Part shown: positions 45,816-54,710 of the stretch, one piece after another
Layout of the letters: every line of letters begins with the position of its first letter
Numbering within the stretch: the first letter of the stretch is position 1
Source of the DNA: an uncultured Collinsella sp.
Lineage (GTDB): Bacteria; Actinomycetota; Coriobacteriia; Coriobacteriales; Coriobacteriaceae
DNA length: 64,000 nucleotides
NCBI GenBank assembly: GCA_934643145.1
Contig: CAKUBM010000008.1
Location: forward strand, 1-64,000
Direction: 5' to 3'
Made by a program: the position numbers and the translations under genes
The notes under the pieces: generated by a model
Databases searched by the model: none
What the model saw: only the letters and a program-made list of their open reading frames with translations
Told to the model about the DNA's origin: nothing

Positions 45816-46655
45816 GTGATTGATTCGGAACAGCTTAAACAACGTGTAGTCAAGGCCGTGGACGAGATTCGCGCCACCAACCCAATGGCGGGCTCCATCA
45901 CCAACACGGTGACGATTGACTTTGTCGCCAACGCGCAGCTCGCCGTGGGCGGTTCGGCCGCCATGGTCTATCTGCCCGACGAGGGCGAGGCGCTCGTTGC
46001 CGGCGGCGGCGCCATCTATCTCAACATGGGCACGCTCTTCCCCATCTACGAACAGACGATTCCCCGCGCGGCCAAGGCGGCACACGACGCCGGCAAGCCC
46101 TGGGTGCTCGACCCGGTGGGCCTGGGCATCGGCAGCCTGCGCACCCAGCTGGTAAACGAGCTCAAGCAGTACAAGCCCGCCATCGTGCGCGGCAACGCCT
46201 CCGAGATCATCGCGCTCGCCGGCCTGTGGGGTCTTGAGGGCGAGGCAGCCGATCTGAGCCGCGTGCGCGGTGTCGATACCACCGACACGGTCGATGCTGC
46301 CCGCGATGCCGCCGTGGCGCTCGCCCGCTACACCGGCGGCGCCGTTGTGGTCTCGGGCGAAGTCGACCTGATTACCGACGGCACAACCGTGGCCAAGTCC
46401 CACGGCGGCAGCCCGCTCATGTCCAAGATCACCGGTTGCGGCTGCTCGCAGGGCGGCGTGCTGGCCGTGTATGCCTGCGCCGCCGATCCGTTTACGGCAG
46501 CCGTCTGCAGTGCCGCCGTCTACAACGTTGCCGGCACGCGTGCCGCCGCTGTCGCCGATGCCCCGGCAAGCTTTAAGGTCGCCTTTATCGACGAGCTCTA
46601 CCGCGCGACCGCCCAGGACATTGCCGATAACCGACTCGAGCTCGAGGAGGCATAA
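45816..46655 (+). CDS. thiM: Hydroxyethylthiazole kinase
   Basis: 279 residues. Substrate and phosphate motifs are seen in GSITNTVTIDF, GNASEI and KITGCGCSQGG (the catalytic Cys-Gly-Cys region). It phosphorylates the thiazole moiety salvaged from thiamine. GTG 45816 is the start: AAGGAGG lies at 45801-45807, and the nearer ATG 45809 opens only a four-codon frame. First gene of the riboswitch-controlled operon. Confidence 0.95.
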   Translation: MIDSEQLKQRVVKAVDEIRATNPMAGSITNTVTIDFVANAQLAVGGSAAMVYLPDEGEALVAGGGAIYLNMGTLFPIYEQTIPRAAKAAHDAGKPWVLDPVGLGIGSLRTQLVNELKQYKPAIVRGNASEIIALAGLWGLEGEAADLSRVRGVDTTDTVDAARDAAVALARYTGGAVVVSGEVDLITDGTTVAKSHGGSPLMSKITGCGCSQGGVLAVYACAADPFTAAVCSAAVYNVAGTRAAAVADAPASFKVAFIDELYRATAQDIADNRLELEEA

Positions 46656-46658
46656 GCC

Positions 46659-47000
46659 ATGTCCGAGCCCGCAACCGATGCCGGCATGAACACACTCGTC
46701 GCCGTGGCCATCGCCCCATGCGGTACCGGCGATGAGCTGTCCGCCGAGGTCGCCGAGGTCGTGCGCGTCATTCGCGAGAGCGGCCTTCCCAACCGCACCA
46801 CCTCGATGTTCACCGAGATCGAGGGCGACTGGGACGAGGTCATGCAGGTCGTGCGCGACGCAACCTTTGCGCTGGCGAGCAAGGGCATCCGGACCGAAGT
46901 CGTGCTCAAGGCAGATATTCGACCCGGATTTACCGACACCATGACCGGCAAACTCGAGCGCATGGAAGCGCAGATCAAAAAGCAGGAGGAAGCACGATGA
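46659..47000 (+). CDS. Thiamine-binding protein (MTH1187/YkoF family)
   Basis: 113 residues, a small alpha/beta protein with the pattern VAVAIAPCGTG..., FTEIEGDWDEV and a C-terminal KLERMEAQIKKQEE helix. The MTH1187 family binds thiamine or its pyrimidine. Within the thi operon it may buffer or hand over the pyrimidine part. Its ATG follows the thiM stop by 3 bases, and its TGA overlaps the thiE ATG (ATGA). Confidence 0.85.
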   Translation: MSEPATDAGMNTLVAVAIAPCGTGDELSAEVAEVVRVIRESGLPNRTTSMFTEIEGDWDEVMQVVRDATFALASKGIRTEVVLKADIRPGFTDTMTGKLERMEAQIKKQEEAR

Positions 47001-47692
47001 GCATCCGCGACAACCTTGATATCTCGGCCTATCTGGTACTCGGCCCCGAAAACACGCTCGGGCGCCCCGTGGGCGATGTGGTGGCCCAGGCACTCGACGC
47101 CGGCTTTACCTGCATCCAGGTGCGCTCCAAGGTGGCAAGCGCCCGCGAGATCATTGCGCTGACCGGCGACGCCGCGCAGGCAATCGCACAGGCCGGCAAG
47201 ACCGGTCAGGTCGCCTTGCTGATTGACGACCGTCTTGACTGCGTACTCGCCGCGCGCGAGCAGGGTATTGCCGTCGACGGCGTGCACGTGGGCCAAAGCG
47301 ACATTCCCGTCGAGGTCTGCCGCAAGCTTCTGGGCCCCGATGCCATCGTGGGCCTTTCGGCCCGTTGCGAAGAGATGCTCGAGTACGTCAAAACCGCCGA
47401 CATGAGCCTGGTCGACTACCTGGGCATCGGCCCGCTCCACGAGACCGAGACCAAGCGCGACTGCGGACGCGCAGCCGATGGCTCTATCATCACCAAGAGC
47501 TTTGAGGACCTGGCCATACTCCACGCGGCAAGCCCCGTGCCCATCGTAGTGGGCGGCGGCGTCAAGACGGCCGACCTGCCGCAGCTCAAGGCCACCGACG
47601 TCGATGGCTTCTTTGTGGTGAGCGCCGTCTGCAGCGCCGACGACCCCTACGCCGCGGCCAAGGAGCTTGTCGACACCTGGCAGCAGGCATAG
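46997..47692 (+). CDS. thiE: Thiamine phosphate synthase
   Basis: 231 residues, a TIM barrel. Motifs include CIQVRSK, LIDDRLD, DGVHVGQSD, DYLGIGPL and VVGGGVKTAD, the phosphate-binding loop. It joins HMP pyrophosphate and thiazole phosphate. With ThiM this makes a salvage operon; ThiD is not in the window. Overlap with the thiamine-binding gene is ATGA. Confidence 0.95.
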   Translation: MSIRDNLDISAYLVLGPENTLGRPVGDVVAQALDAGFTCIQVRSKVASAREIIALTGDAAQAIAQAGKTGQVALLIDDRLDCVLAAREQGIAVDGVHVGQSDIPVEVCRKLLGPDAIVGLSARCEEMLEYVKTADMSLVDYLGIGPLHETETKRDCGRAADGSIITKSFEDLAILHAASPVPIVVGGGVKTADLPQLKATDVDGFFVVSAVCSADDPYAAAKELVDTWQQA

Positions 47693-47734
47693 GCATAGGC
47701 CGAGCAGCTGATTCGCAACCTCATATCTTCAATA

Positions 47735-47783
47735 GCGGAAAACGCATCCCGGTTCGAACGTCCATTCCGGGATGCGCTTTCCG
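47735..47783. terminator. Hairpin between convergent thiE and patatin genes
   Basis: Arms of 17-18 bases (47735-47752 and 47767-47783) with one mismatch around a 14-base loop. There is no T-run on either side. Confidence 0.55.
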
Positions 47784-47793
47784 TATGCGACCC

Positions 47794-48663
47794 TTACCCC
47801 GCCAGATACGCTTCCAGCGCCGGCAAAGTCGCCTCCGCATCGTGGCGGCCGACCTGGTAGATGCGCTCGAGCTCATCCGGTTCGCGGCACAGCGACGGCA
47901 CCTTCACCGATTCGCTCGGCCGCACCACAAAGACCTCGCCGGCAGCCTCGCGACGCGCCAGGTCATCGAGCGTGGCATTGTAGACCTCATGCCGATGCTC
48001 AAGCGCTGCAACAAACTCCGGGTAGTGACGGAACACGCGACGCAGCATGGGCATCACGCTGTTAGGCTGCTTCACAAAGCCCGCCGGCTGCGTGAGCACC
48101 ACGATATTGCGGTCATACCCCTGCGCAAACAGCCATACGCTGGGGATAGAATCAGCCACGCCACCATCCAGATACTTATGCCCGCCAATAGCAACGGGAC
48201 GCGTCGCCACAGGAATAGCAGACGACGCCCGGATCCACTCGATATCGCGCTCGTCGCCATACGGCAAATCGTGATAGACAGCCTTGCCCGTCTCGATATC
48301 GGTACACACGCACGTAAATCGCATGGGGCAGGCGCGATACGCTTCCAAGTCGATGGGATCGCGCTCGATAGGCACCTCATGATAGGCAAAATCGGCATTG
48401 AACATATCGCCGGTTCGCAGCCAGCTGGTCACGCTCGCATAGCGCTTGTCGGTGCAATAGGCCTTGTTGTAACGAATGGCACGGCCGATCTGGCGCGATT
48501 TAAAGTTGTAGCCAAACGCCGCGCCCGCCGAGACACCCACCATATGGTCGCAGGTCAAACCGTGCTCCATCCAAACGTCGAGCACGCCCGCCGTATACAA
48601 ACCGCGGTAGCCGCCTCCCTCGAGCGCAAGCCCCACCGTGCGCGTCGTATCCGGCTGTGCCAT
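47794..48663 (-). CDS. Patatin-like phospholipase
   Basis: 289 residues. The oxyanion loop EGGGYRGLY, nucleophile elbow GVSAGAAFG and catalytic Asp in YLDGGVADS form the patatin Ser-Asp dyad site. It should cleave acyl esters of phospholipids; no signal peptide, so cytoplasmic. ATG 48663 has CGGAG upstream; the open frame further 5' is not conserved-looking. Convergent with the thiamine operon. Confidence 0.9.
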   Translation of the reverse strand: MAQPDTTRTVGLALEGGGYRGLYTAGVLDVWMEHGLTCDHMVGVSAGAAFGYNFKSRQIGRAIRYNKAYCTDKRYASVTSWLRTGDMFNADFAYHEVPIERDPIDLEAYRACPMRFTCVCTDIETGKAVYHDLPYGDERDIEWIRASSAIPVATRPVAIGGHKYLDGGVADSIPSVWLFAQGYDRNIVVLTQPAGFVKQPNSVMPMLRRVFRHYPEFVAALEHRHEVYNATLDDLARREAAGEVFVVRPSESVKVPSLCREPDELERIYQVGRHDAEATLPALEAYLAG

Positions 48664-48987
48664 GTGACCATCTCCGTTCCTGCGTTTTAAAACGGGACAA
48701 GTATACCCGTCAACATATATCGACTCAGTCGCATTTTCATCGAACATCGCATCGTCGCGCTACCGCTTGGCGAATAGTAGCCGCCCACAGCATGGACACC
48801 CATATATAATTGCGTATTGTTGTTTGCGCTACTCAGCTGTTATCAACAGCGAACATTAGCCGGCAAAGTAACTCAACAACGCAGCAAGGCGGGGGCCTGG
48901 ATACACGCAAGGCGCCGAGCAACGACGCGTGTACACTACGAGCTCGCCCGACGCCATCCGCCCCGACCTCAGAAAGCCGCTTACAAC
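48664..48987 (+). other. 324-base gap upstream of the GGDEF-EAL gene
   Basis: Divergent promoter region. It contains an AT-rich CATATATAAT tract (48800s) and the inverted repeat TACACGC/GCGTGTA (48902-48908, 48927-48933) in the presumed leader of the plus-strand gene. No known riboswitch consensus was recognised and no gene is supported here. Confidence 0.4.
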
Positions 48988-51705
48988 ATGGACACCGTCA
49001 GCAATTACACCGAAACGCTCGAAAAGACCGTCCGTGACCTTCTCGAGCGTCAGGATGATCTGATTAGGACGGCCTTTACCGACCAGCTCACCGGACTTGG
49101 CAACCGCGGCGGCTTTGCCCGTTCCCTAGAGGAAATCTGGGAGCAGGAACTGCCCGTGACCATGGCGTTTATCGACATCGATAACCTTAAGCACTGCAAC
49201 GACGTCTTCGGGCATGACGAGGGCAACCGCTATATCTTGCAGGTAAGCCTCTATCTCAAGCTGTATATGAAGGTGGACGAGGCGGCGTTTCGCATAGGCG
49301 GCGACGAGTTTGCTATCCTGTCTACGATTGCGACCGAGGACGACCTCGCCGAGCGCCTGGAACACTGCCGAACGGTCCTACTCAAAAACAACGATTCCGA
49401 GATGCCTCACTCGTTTAGCTACGGAGTGTCGCACGCCGACCCCGCCCTGGGTGAAGTCTCCAATCGCATGACACTCGATGCCGACCATCGCATGTACGAC
49501 TACAAGCTACGCCATGCCATGCATCTTGATCGACGCAATATCGCGCAAGTCCACACCGACGACTTCGAAATAAGCGATCGCGTTTTTGACGCCTTTTCGA
49601 TGCTCAACGAAGGCCGTTATTGCTTTATCGAGAACTTGGACAAACATCGCACCCTTTGGTCACAAGGCGCCCTGCGCGATCTCGGTCTTCCTTCTGAGCA
49701 TGTAGACAACTGCCACGATTACTGGAAAACGCGCGTCCACCCCGATGACCTTGAGGCCTACATCAACGACATCGACCAAATCTATAATGGCTCCAAACAC
49801 CGCCGCGTCATGCAGTACCGCATGCGCAATGCCGCGGGCGACTACGTCCTCTGCCGCGCTCGCGGGTTTCGCATCGACGGCGACGGAAATACCCCCTCGC
49901 TCTATGTCGGCGAACTTGTTAACCACTCACTCGCCGAGACCGTCGACGCCGCCACGGGCCTCGGAACGCAGCGTATGCTGATCAACGCTATCGATGCCTG
50001 CCGTCGCGACCGTTGCGAGACGGGGCTTATAGCGGTCCGCGTTTGTGGCACGGCAAAGTTCAACGAGCTCTACGGGGCCGAGGCTGTCGACAACATGCTC
50101 GCCGAATACGCAGGCCGCATGTTATCGATCACCCGCGGCAGAAGTCGCGTCTTCCGCTCGCGAAACGCCCAGTTCGTCGTGCTCAGCAACGATCTGGACC
50201 ACGGGGCATTCGAGCAACTGACCCATCATCTTAAAGAGGCCGTTTTCGCTCCTGTTCGAATCGCGAACGACACCATTACCCCCGTCTGTCTTGTCGTCCC
50301 GGCCTTTTACGAGCGCTTAATCAATCAAGCGACCGCTGTTTTAGGCGAACTCGACCGTCGTCTTCGCGCCGCCGGCGGGCTTGCCCCCAACGACAGCCTC
50401 CCCATACCCGAGATTGAGCGTAAAAGCGCCGTCGCCGAACGCATCGATACGCTCACGGGCCTCTATCGACCCAGCGAGTTTATGCGGCGCGCCAACGCAT
50501 TTCTGAGGACAGGGCGCGACGGCGCTTGGTGTATCGCCACCGTCGACATGGGTCATATGCGACTGTTTAACGAATGGCACGGACAGGCCGAGGGCGACCG
50601 CGTGCTCGCCGATGTGGGCACGGTCCTCAAAGACATCGAGAATGCCGAGATGGGCGTCGCAGGATACTGGGGCCAAGACGACTTTTGCATTCTCATCCCC
50701 TTTGAGCACGACACCGTCCATCAAATCTATAACCGCGTTCGCGCCGCCGTGGCCAAGCATGATGACGGCGTGGGTTTCTGGCCGTCCATGGGCGTTTGCC
50801 CCATCGACCCCAACGAGGAAATCACCATCGACGCGCAGGCCAAGGCCATGTTTACCAATCGGCGCGCAAAAAACGACTTTAAGGAGCGCGTCGCCATTTT
50901 CCGCCCCGAGGAGTACGAGCGCGAAACCGCGTTCCACCGCACGCTGACCGAATTCCAGTATGCGTTCTCAAACGGCCACATTACCTACTACCTGCAGCCC
51001 CAGGTCGACATGGAAACTGGCGAGATCGTTGGCGCCGAGGCGCTCACGCGCTGGATTGGCAAGGACGGTTCCCTCATTTCGCCTGTAACGTTTATCCCCA
51101 CACTCGAGGAAAGCGGCTTTGTAGTGACGCTCGACAAGTACATTTGGCAGGGCGTCGCCTCGTGGCTGCGCGAGCGCATCGACCGGGGGCTTCGCGTGGT
51201 TCCGATCTCGCTCAATGTGTCGCGCGTGGATATCCTTGCCTGCGACGTTGCCGAACATATGGGAGCACTTGCCGCCCAATACAACCTACCGCCCGAACTT
51301 ATGCGCATCGAGATCACCGAGACAGCCTATACGGGAGAATCCGAGGCCGTGGATAAACTGACTGCCGGCCTGCACACCCGCGGCTTCTCAACCTATATGG
51401 ACGACTTTGGCACCGGCCAGTCCACGCTCGCGATGCTCAAGAACGTCAACGTCGACGTCATCAAGCTTGACCGCACGTTTGTTCCCGCCGACGGAGATCA
51501 AGGCCGCAGCGCGCAAATCATTACATCAATGCTCGATATGGCGCAGTCGCTCCATCTGCCCGTCGTGGTCGAAGGCGTCGAGACAAATGAGCAGGCGAAC
51601 ATGCTACGACAGATGGGCGCCCGCTACGCCCAGGGCTTCCTCTACTACCGCCCCATGCCGGCGAATGATTTTGAGGCATTGCTCGATGGTGGCAATAACA
51701 ACTGA
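48988..51705 (+). CDS. GGDEF-PAS-GGDEF-GGDEF-EAL signalling protein
   Basis: 905 residues. GGDEF 1 (~30-185) has an intact RIGGDEF at 102-108; the usual RxxD inhibition site is KVDE. A PAS-like domain spans ~195-315. Two degenerate GGDEF folds follow: ~320-470, with RSRNAQF in place of the signature, and ~485-640, with WGQDDF. The EAL domain (~655-900) keeps EALTR, the Asn of SLNVSR, EITET, DDFGTG, IKLDR and EGVET, so it should hydrolyse c-di-GMP. No membrane segment. ATG 48988 is used with a weak AGAAAG upstream. Its tandem paralog is the next gene. Confidence 0.88.
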   Translation: MDTVSNYTETLEKTVRDLLERQDDLIRTAFTDQLTGLGNRGGFARSLEEIWEQELPVTMAFIDIDNLKHCNDVFGHDEGNRYILQVSLYLKLYMKVDEAAFRIGGDEFAILSTIATEDDLAERLEHCRTVLLKNNDSEMPHSFSYGVSHADPALGEVSNRMTLDADHRMYDYKLRHAMHLDRRNIAQVHTDDFEISDRVFDAFSMLNEGRYCFIENLDKHRTLWSQGALRDLGLPSEHVDNCHDYWKTRVHPDDLEAYINDIDQIYNGSKHRRVMQYRMRNAAGDYVLCRARGFRIDGDGNTPSLYVGELVNHSLAETVDAATGLGTQRMLINAIDACRRDRCETGLIAVRVCGTAKFNELYGAEAVDNMLAEYAGRMLSITRGRSRVFRSRNAQFVVLSNDLDHGAFEQLTHHLKEAVFAPVRIANDTITPVCLVVPAFYERLINQATAVLGELDRRLRAAGGLAPNDSLPIPEIERKSAVAERIDTLTGLYRPSEFMRRANAFLRTGRDGAWCIATVDMGHMRLFNEWHGQAEGDRVLADVGTVLKDIENAEMGVAGYWGQDDFCILIPFEHDTVHQIYNRVRAAVAKHDDGVGFWPSMGVCPIDPNEEITIDAQAKAMFTNRRAKNDFKERVAIFRPEEYERETAFHRTLTEFQYAFSNGHITYYLQPQVDMETGEIVGAEALTRWIGKDGSLISPVTFIPTLEESGFVVTLDKYIWQGVASWLRERIDRGLRVVPISLNVSRVDILACDVAEHMGALAAQYNLPPELMRIEITETAYTGESEAVDKLTAGLHTRGFSTYMDDFGTGQSTLAMLKNVNVDVIKLDRTFVPADGDQGRSAQIITSMLDMAQSLHLPVVVEGVETNEQANMLRQMGARYAQGFLYYRPMPANDFEALLDGGNNN

Positions 51706-51763
51706 TACGCTCGCGCGCAAAACACCACCGCCGAAGGGGGCATTTGTCTCCATTAGCTAACTT

Positions 51764-51794
51764 ATATCCCCAATTCAAACCGAATTGGGGATAT
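51764..51794. repeat. Perfect 13-base inverted repeat between GGDEF genes
   Basis: ATATCCCCAATTC (51764-51776) and its exact complement (51782-51794) around AAACC. No T-run follows, so it may be a terminator remnant or an operator for the downstream gene. Confidence 0.6.
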
Positions 51795-51832
51795 GATACA
51801 AACCGTTGTTCTGCCCAAGGAGGTTATTCATC

Positions 51833-53362
51833 ATGAACGAGTCATACCACTTGGGCGAGCAATCGATTATTGCCTATCTTCAGCGACTTGCGAATGGTGT
51901 CTCGACCGCCGAACTCGATGTTTCCGCGCTGCCTGCTGAGCTGCGCGCCGTTGGTGAGCAACTGCAAAAGACGCATGCCATCCTGCAACAAGAGCGCCAG
52001 CTGCTTGAGTGCAACGCCTATATCGATCCGCTCACCAACTTGGGCAACCGCGGCGGACTCGACCGTCACGTCGAGCAGCTCTGGCGCAAAGGCGACCCCT
52101 TCACCTGCGCCTATATTGACATCGACCATCTCAAGCATTGCAATGATAGGTTTGGCCACGCCGAAGGCAATCGCTATATTCTGAGCATCTGCCGCACGCT
52201 CTCCGAAACCATGGAGCACGATGAGATGCTGTTCCGTATCGGTGGAGACGAGTTTGTACTCGTGTCCCCCACGGCAAGCGAAGCTGAGCTCGAGCAGCGT
52301 ATGGAACAGGCCCGTGCCGATCTAATCGAAGCAACCTCCGGCGGCAAAGCGCTCATGATCGCTAGCTTTAGCTTTGGCTGCTCGCGCGTCGATCCACTTG
52401 CCGGCGACACGCGTCGCCAGATGACGATGGATGCCGATCGCAAGATGTATCGTTATAAGCTTATGCATCGTGTGCAGCAGCCGAAAGACAATGGTGCGCC
52501 GCAACACCCAATTGCCGAGCAGCTTCCGTGCAACGACCGGGTGTTCCAAGCGATCTCCATGAGCTCCGAGACGCGCTATCCGTTCATCATCAATCTCGAT
52601 ACGGGCGAATCGCAATGGTCGGTCAACGCCGTGCGCGATTTTGATCTGCCTTCCCAGCACCCTTTTAACTCGGTCGACATGTGGCTTGCCCGCGTTCACC
52701 CCGAGGACCGCGACAACGTACGCGCCGAGCTCGATATGGTGATAAACGGTACGTGGCACTTCCATTACATGCAGTATCGCGTAATGGACGCCACCGGAGC
52801 GTACGCGTTGTGCGACTGCACGGGCTACCGCTTGGACGGCACCGATACCGAGCCTAGCATGTACGTGGGCATTATCATCAACCGAAGCCTAGCGGATACG
52901 ACCGACTCGGTAACGGGCCTGGGCGATGTCCACGCCCTGGTCAACGCCATTGGCGAAATGCGTCGCGTGGCGCGCAAGGCTGGTTTGATCGCCATCAAAA
53001 TCGACGATATCGCTCAGGTCAATGCCCGCTTTGGCTTTGATGCGGGCGACCGCGTTTTGGCAGAAAGCGCCGCCTGCCTCATGGAATGCTCGCGCGGCAA
53101 GGGTCGCCTGTTCCGCTCGACGGGGCCGACGTTCGCGGCGCTTTTCGACGAATTCGATCCCGAAGAGACCGACGCGATCGCAGAAGAAATCGAGCGGTTC
53201 CTGGGTTCTCCCGTGCTCATCGGCTCGCTTGAATATCAGCCACCCATTCGTGTGGCGACACTTCATCTGGACGCTGTCGATCGACAGCCCGTTTCCATTT
53301 TGAACGAGCTCAAAGCGCGGCTTATAGAGGCACCGCAAGTACCGGGCACCAAGCTGGACTAG
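51833..53362 (+). CDS. GGDEF-PAS-GGDEF protein
   Basis: 509 residues, paralog of the first ~470 residues of the preceding protein. An ~65-residue helical N-terminus leads to GGDEF 1 with RIGGDEF at 135-141 (probably an active diguanylate cyclase), then a PAS-like domain (~230-350), and a degenerate GGDEF (~355-509) with RSTGPTF. No EAL domain, so it would make but not break c-di-GMP. ATG 51833 has AAGGAGG at 51818-51824. A 19-base hairpin follows the gene. Confidence 0.88.
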   Translation: MNESYHLGEQSIIAYLQRLANGVSTAELDVSALPAELRAVGEQLQKTHAILQQERQLLECNAYIDPLTNLGNRGGLDRHVEQLWRKGDPFTCAYIDIDHLKHCNDRFGHAEGNRYILSICRTLSETMEHDEMLFRIGGDEFVLVSPTASEAELEQRMEQARADLIEATSGGKALMIASFSFGCSRVDPLAGDTRRQMTMDADRKMYRYKLMHRVQQPKDNGAPQHPIAEQLPCNDRVFQAISMSSETRYPFIINLDTGESQWSVNAVRDFDLPSQHPFNSVDMWLARVHPEDRDNVRAELDMVINGTWHFHYMQYRVMDATGAYALCDCTGYRLDGTDTEPSMYVGIIINRSLADTTDSVTGLGDVHALVNAIGEMRRVARKAGLIAIKIDDIAQVNARFGFDAGDRVLAESAACLMECSRGKGRLFRSTGPTFAALFDEFDPEETDAIAEEIERFLGSPVLIGSLEYQPPIRVATLHLDAVDRQPVSILNELKARLIEAPQVPGTKLD

Positions 53363-53366
53363 CGTT

Positions 53367-53411
53367 GTGGGGCGCGACGTGAAACACAAGCCGTTTCACA
53401 TCGCGCCCCAC
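53367..53411. terminator. Long hairpin after the second GGDEF gene
   Basis: Arms of 19 bases (53367-53385 and 53393-53411) with one G-T pair and a 7-base loop. No T-run follows; probably an mRNA 3' stabilising or terminating structure. Confidence 0.6.
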
Positions 53412-53473
53412 GCCATCTGCCCTCTCGTGCGATAATCCTCCGCAGAAGTCACCAACAGCAGAGGGAGTTTGTG

Positions 53474-54097
53474 ATGAAGGTTCTTTTGGTCAATGGCAGT
53501 CCCAAGGCAAACGGCAACACCGCCACGGCGCTTGCCGAGGTCGCAGGGCAACTTAATGCAGAAGGCATTGATACCGAGGTGTTTCAACTGGGCGCCAAGC
53601 CCATTCGCGATTGCATCGGTTGCGGCCAGTGCGGCAAGCTTGGCGGTCGCTGCACCTTTGACGATGACGTGGTCAACGAGCTGATCGCTGCTGCCGAACA
53701 GGCCGACGGTTTTGTCTTTGGCTCCCCCGTCTACTATGCGCATCCCAGCGGACGCATCCTCTCGGCCCTCGACCGCGCATTCTATGCCGGCAGCAAGGCC
53801 TTTGCGCACAAACCCGGCGCCGCGGTCGCCGTCGCCCGTCGCGGCGGCACGTCGACCACCTTCGACGTGCTCAACAAATACTTCACTATCAACCAGATGC
53901 CCGTGGTGGCCTCCACGTACTGGAACAACGTCTTTGGTGCCATGCCTGGCGAGGCCGCCCAGGACGCCGAGGGCCTTGCCACCATGCGAAACATCGGCAA
54001 AAACATGGCCTGGCTCCTGCGTTGCATCGAGGCAGGCAAGGCTGCCGGCATCGATGCCCCCGAGGCCGATCGCGAGCGCACCAACTTCATTCGATAA
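53474..54097 (+). CDS. Iron-sulfur flavoprotein / FMN reductase
   Basis: 207 residues, a flavodoxin-like fold. N-terminal VNGSPKANGNTATAL is the FMN phosphate loop; CIGCGQC followed by GKLGGRC gives a CX2CX2CX6C cluster motif as in iron-sulfur flavoproteins; FGSPVYYAHPSG is the second flavin loop. It likely passes electrons to small acceptors in an anaerobe. ATG 53474 has GAGGGAG upstream, and GTG 53471 is an unlikely start. The 185 bases after it hold a structured RNA candidate. Confidence 0.88.
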   Translation: MKVLLVNGSPKANGNTATALAEVAGQLNAEGIDTEVFQLGAKPIRDCIGCGQCGKLGGRCTFDDDVVNELIAAAEQADGFVFGSPVYYAHPSGRILSALDRAFYAGSKAFAHKPGAAVAVARRGGTSTTFDVLNKYFTINQMPVVASTYWNNVFGAMPGEAAQDAEGLATMRNIGKNMAWLLRCIEAGKAAGIDAPEADRERTNFIR

Positions 54098-54100
54098 GTC

Positions 54101-54273
54101 CAGCGGTGGTCGCCTCGAAGTTCTATCAATGTCAGCGAAAAGCCAGCTGATGAGGCAAGGTGCCTTGAAAGAGGAGGGCGCTGGGCTTTTGCCCGCGCCC
54201 GACGATTGAAAGGCAGATTGCCCATCAGATGGCTTTGCAGCGTCGAGGTGACCGCCGTTCGTTAGAACGGCGG
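54101..54273 (+). ncRNA. Structured leader RNA, switch-like, class unknown
   Basis: Read by eye as a rod of nested helices. P1 pairs 54104-54118 with 54243-54257 (15 pairs, two G-U). P2 pairs 54141-54157 with 54219-54234 (14 pairs, one G-A mismatch, one bulged A). P3 pairs 54161-54166 with 54210-54215. P4 is a hairpin of GGGCGC, GGGC and their complements at 54176-54200. The hairpin 54252-54273 (CCGCCGTTC/GAACGGCGG) shares six bases with P1, so the two are mutually exclusive, and its 3' arm covers the only ribosome-site candidate of the next gene (GGCGGA, 54269-54274). No known class was recognised. Confidence 0.6.
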
Positions 54274-54282
54274 AACATAGAT

Positions 54283-54624
54283 ATGAACGTGCAAATCTTC
54301 GGCACCAAGAAGTCCTTCGACACTAAGAAGGCCCAGCGCTATTTTAAAGAGCGCCGCATTAAGGTGCAGTTTATTGACCTTAAGGAAAAGGAGATGAGCA
54401 AAGGCGAGCTCACGAGTGTCATGCAGGCGGTCGGCGGCATCGACAAGCTGCTCAACCCCAAGGCCAAAGACGAGGAGACACTCGCGCTCATCCAGCACCT
54501 CACGCCCAGCCAGCGCTTCGACAAGCTGCTCGAGAATCAGCAGGTACTGGCTGAGCCCATCGTGCGCAACGGTAAAAAGGCGACCGTCGGCTATTGCCCC
54601 GATGTATGGGGAGCCTGGGAGTAG
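54283..54624 (+). CDS. ArsC/Spx-family protein without the N-terminal cysteine
   Basis: 113 residues of the arsenate-reductase-like (YffB/Spx) thioredoxin fold, with RNGKKATVGYCPDVW near the C-terminus. The position of the reactive Cys, normally KKC/NC before DTKKA, reads KKSFDTKKAQRYF, so the redox Cys is a Ser. It cannot be an arsenate reductase by the usual mechanism and may be a binding protein or regulator, as Spx is. ATG 54283 lies 9 bases after a GGCGGA that is held in a hairpin. The structured leader suggests translational control. Confidence 0.8.
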   Translation: MNVQIFGTKKSFDTKKAQRYFKERRIKVQFIDLKEKEMSKGELTSVMQAVGGIDKLLNPKAKDEETLALIQHLTPSQRFDKLLENQQVLAEPIVRNGKKATVGYCPDVWGAWE

Positions 54625-54710
54625 CCTGTGTTATTTGCCGGCTCGTGGGTATAAGAGCGAGCGTTTGGCATATGATTCAACTGTAAGCCATGTCTAACAA
54701 AGGAGGGCAC

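Noticed and set aside
48664-48987. c-di-GMP riboswitch upstream of the GGDEF-EAL gene
   Set aside because: An ACGCA and a GGGCCTGG-like segment occur, but order and pairing do not fit the GEMM consensus.
54147-54170. Hammerhead-ribozyme-like core (CTGATGAG followed by a GAAA)
   Set aside because: The CTGATG pairs within the long P2 helix, two extra bases separate the putative stem from GAAA, and there is no matching cleavage-site stem.
54243-54257. T-box-like TCGAGGTGACCGCC resembling the tRNA-acceptor-binding sequence
   Set aside because: The UGGN bulge is missing, no specifier stem is evident, and the downstream gene is not an amino-acid or tRNA-synthetase gene.
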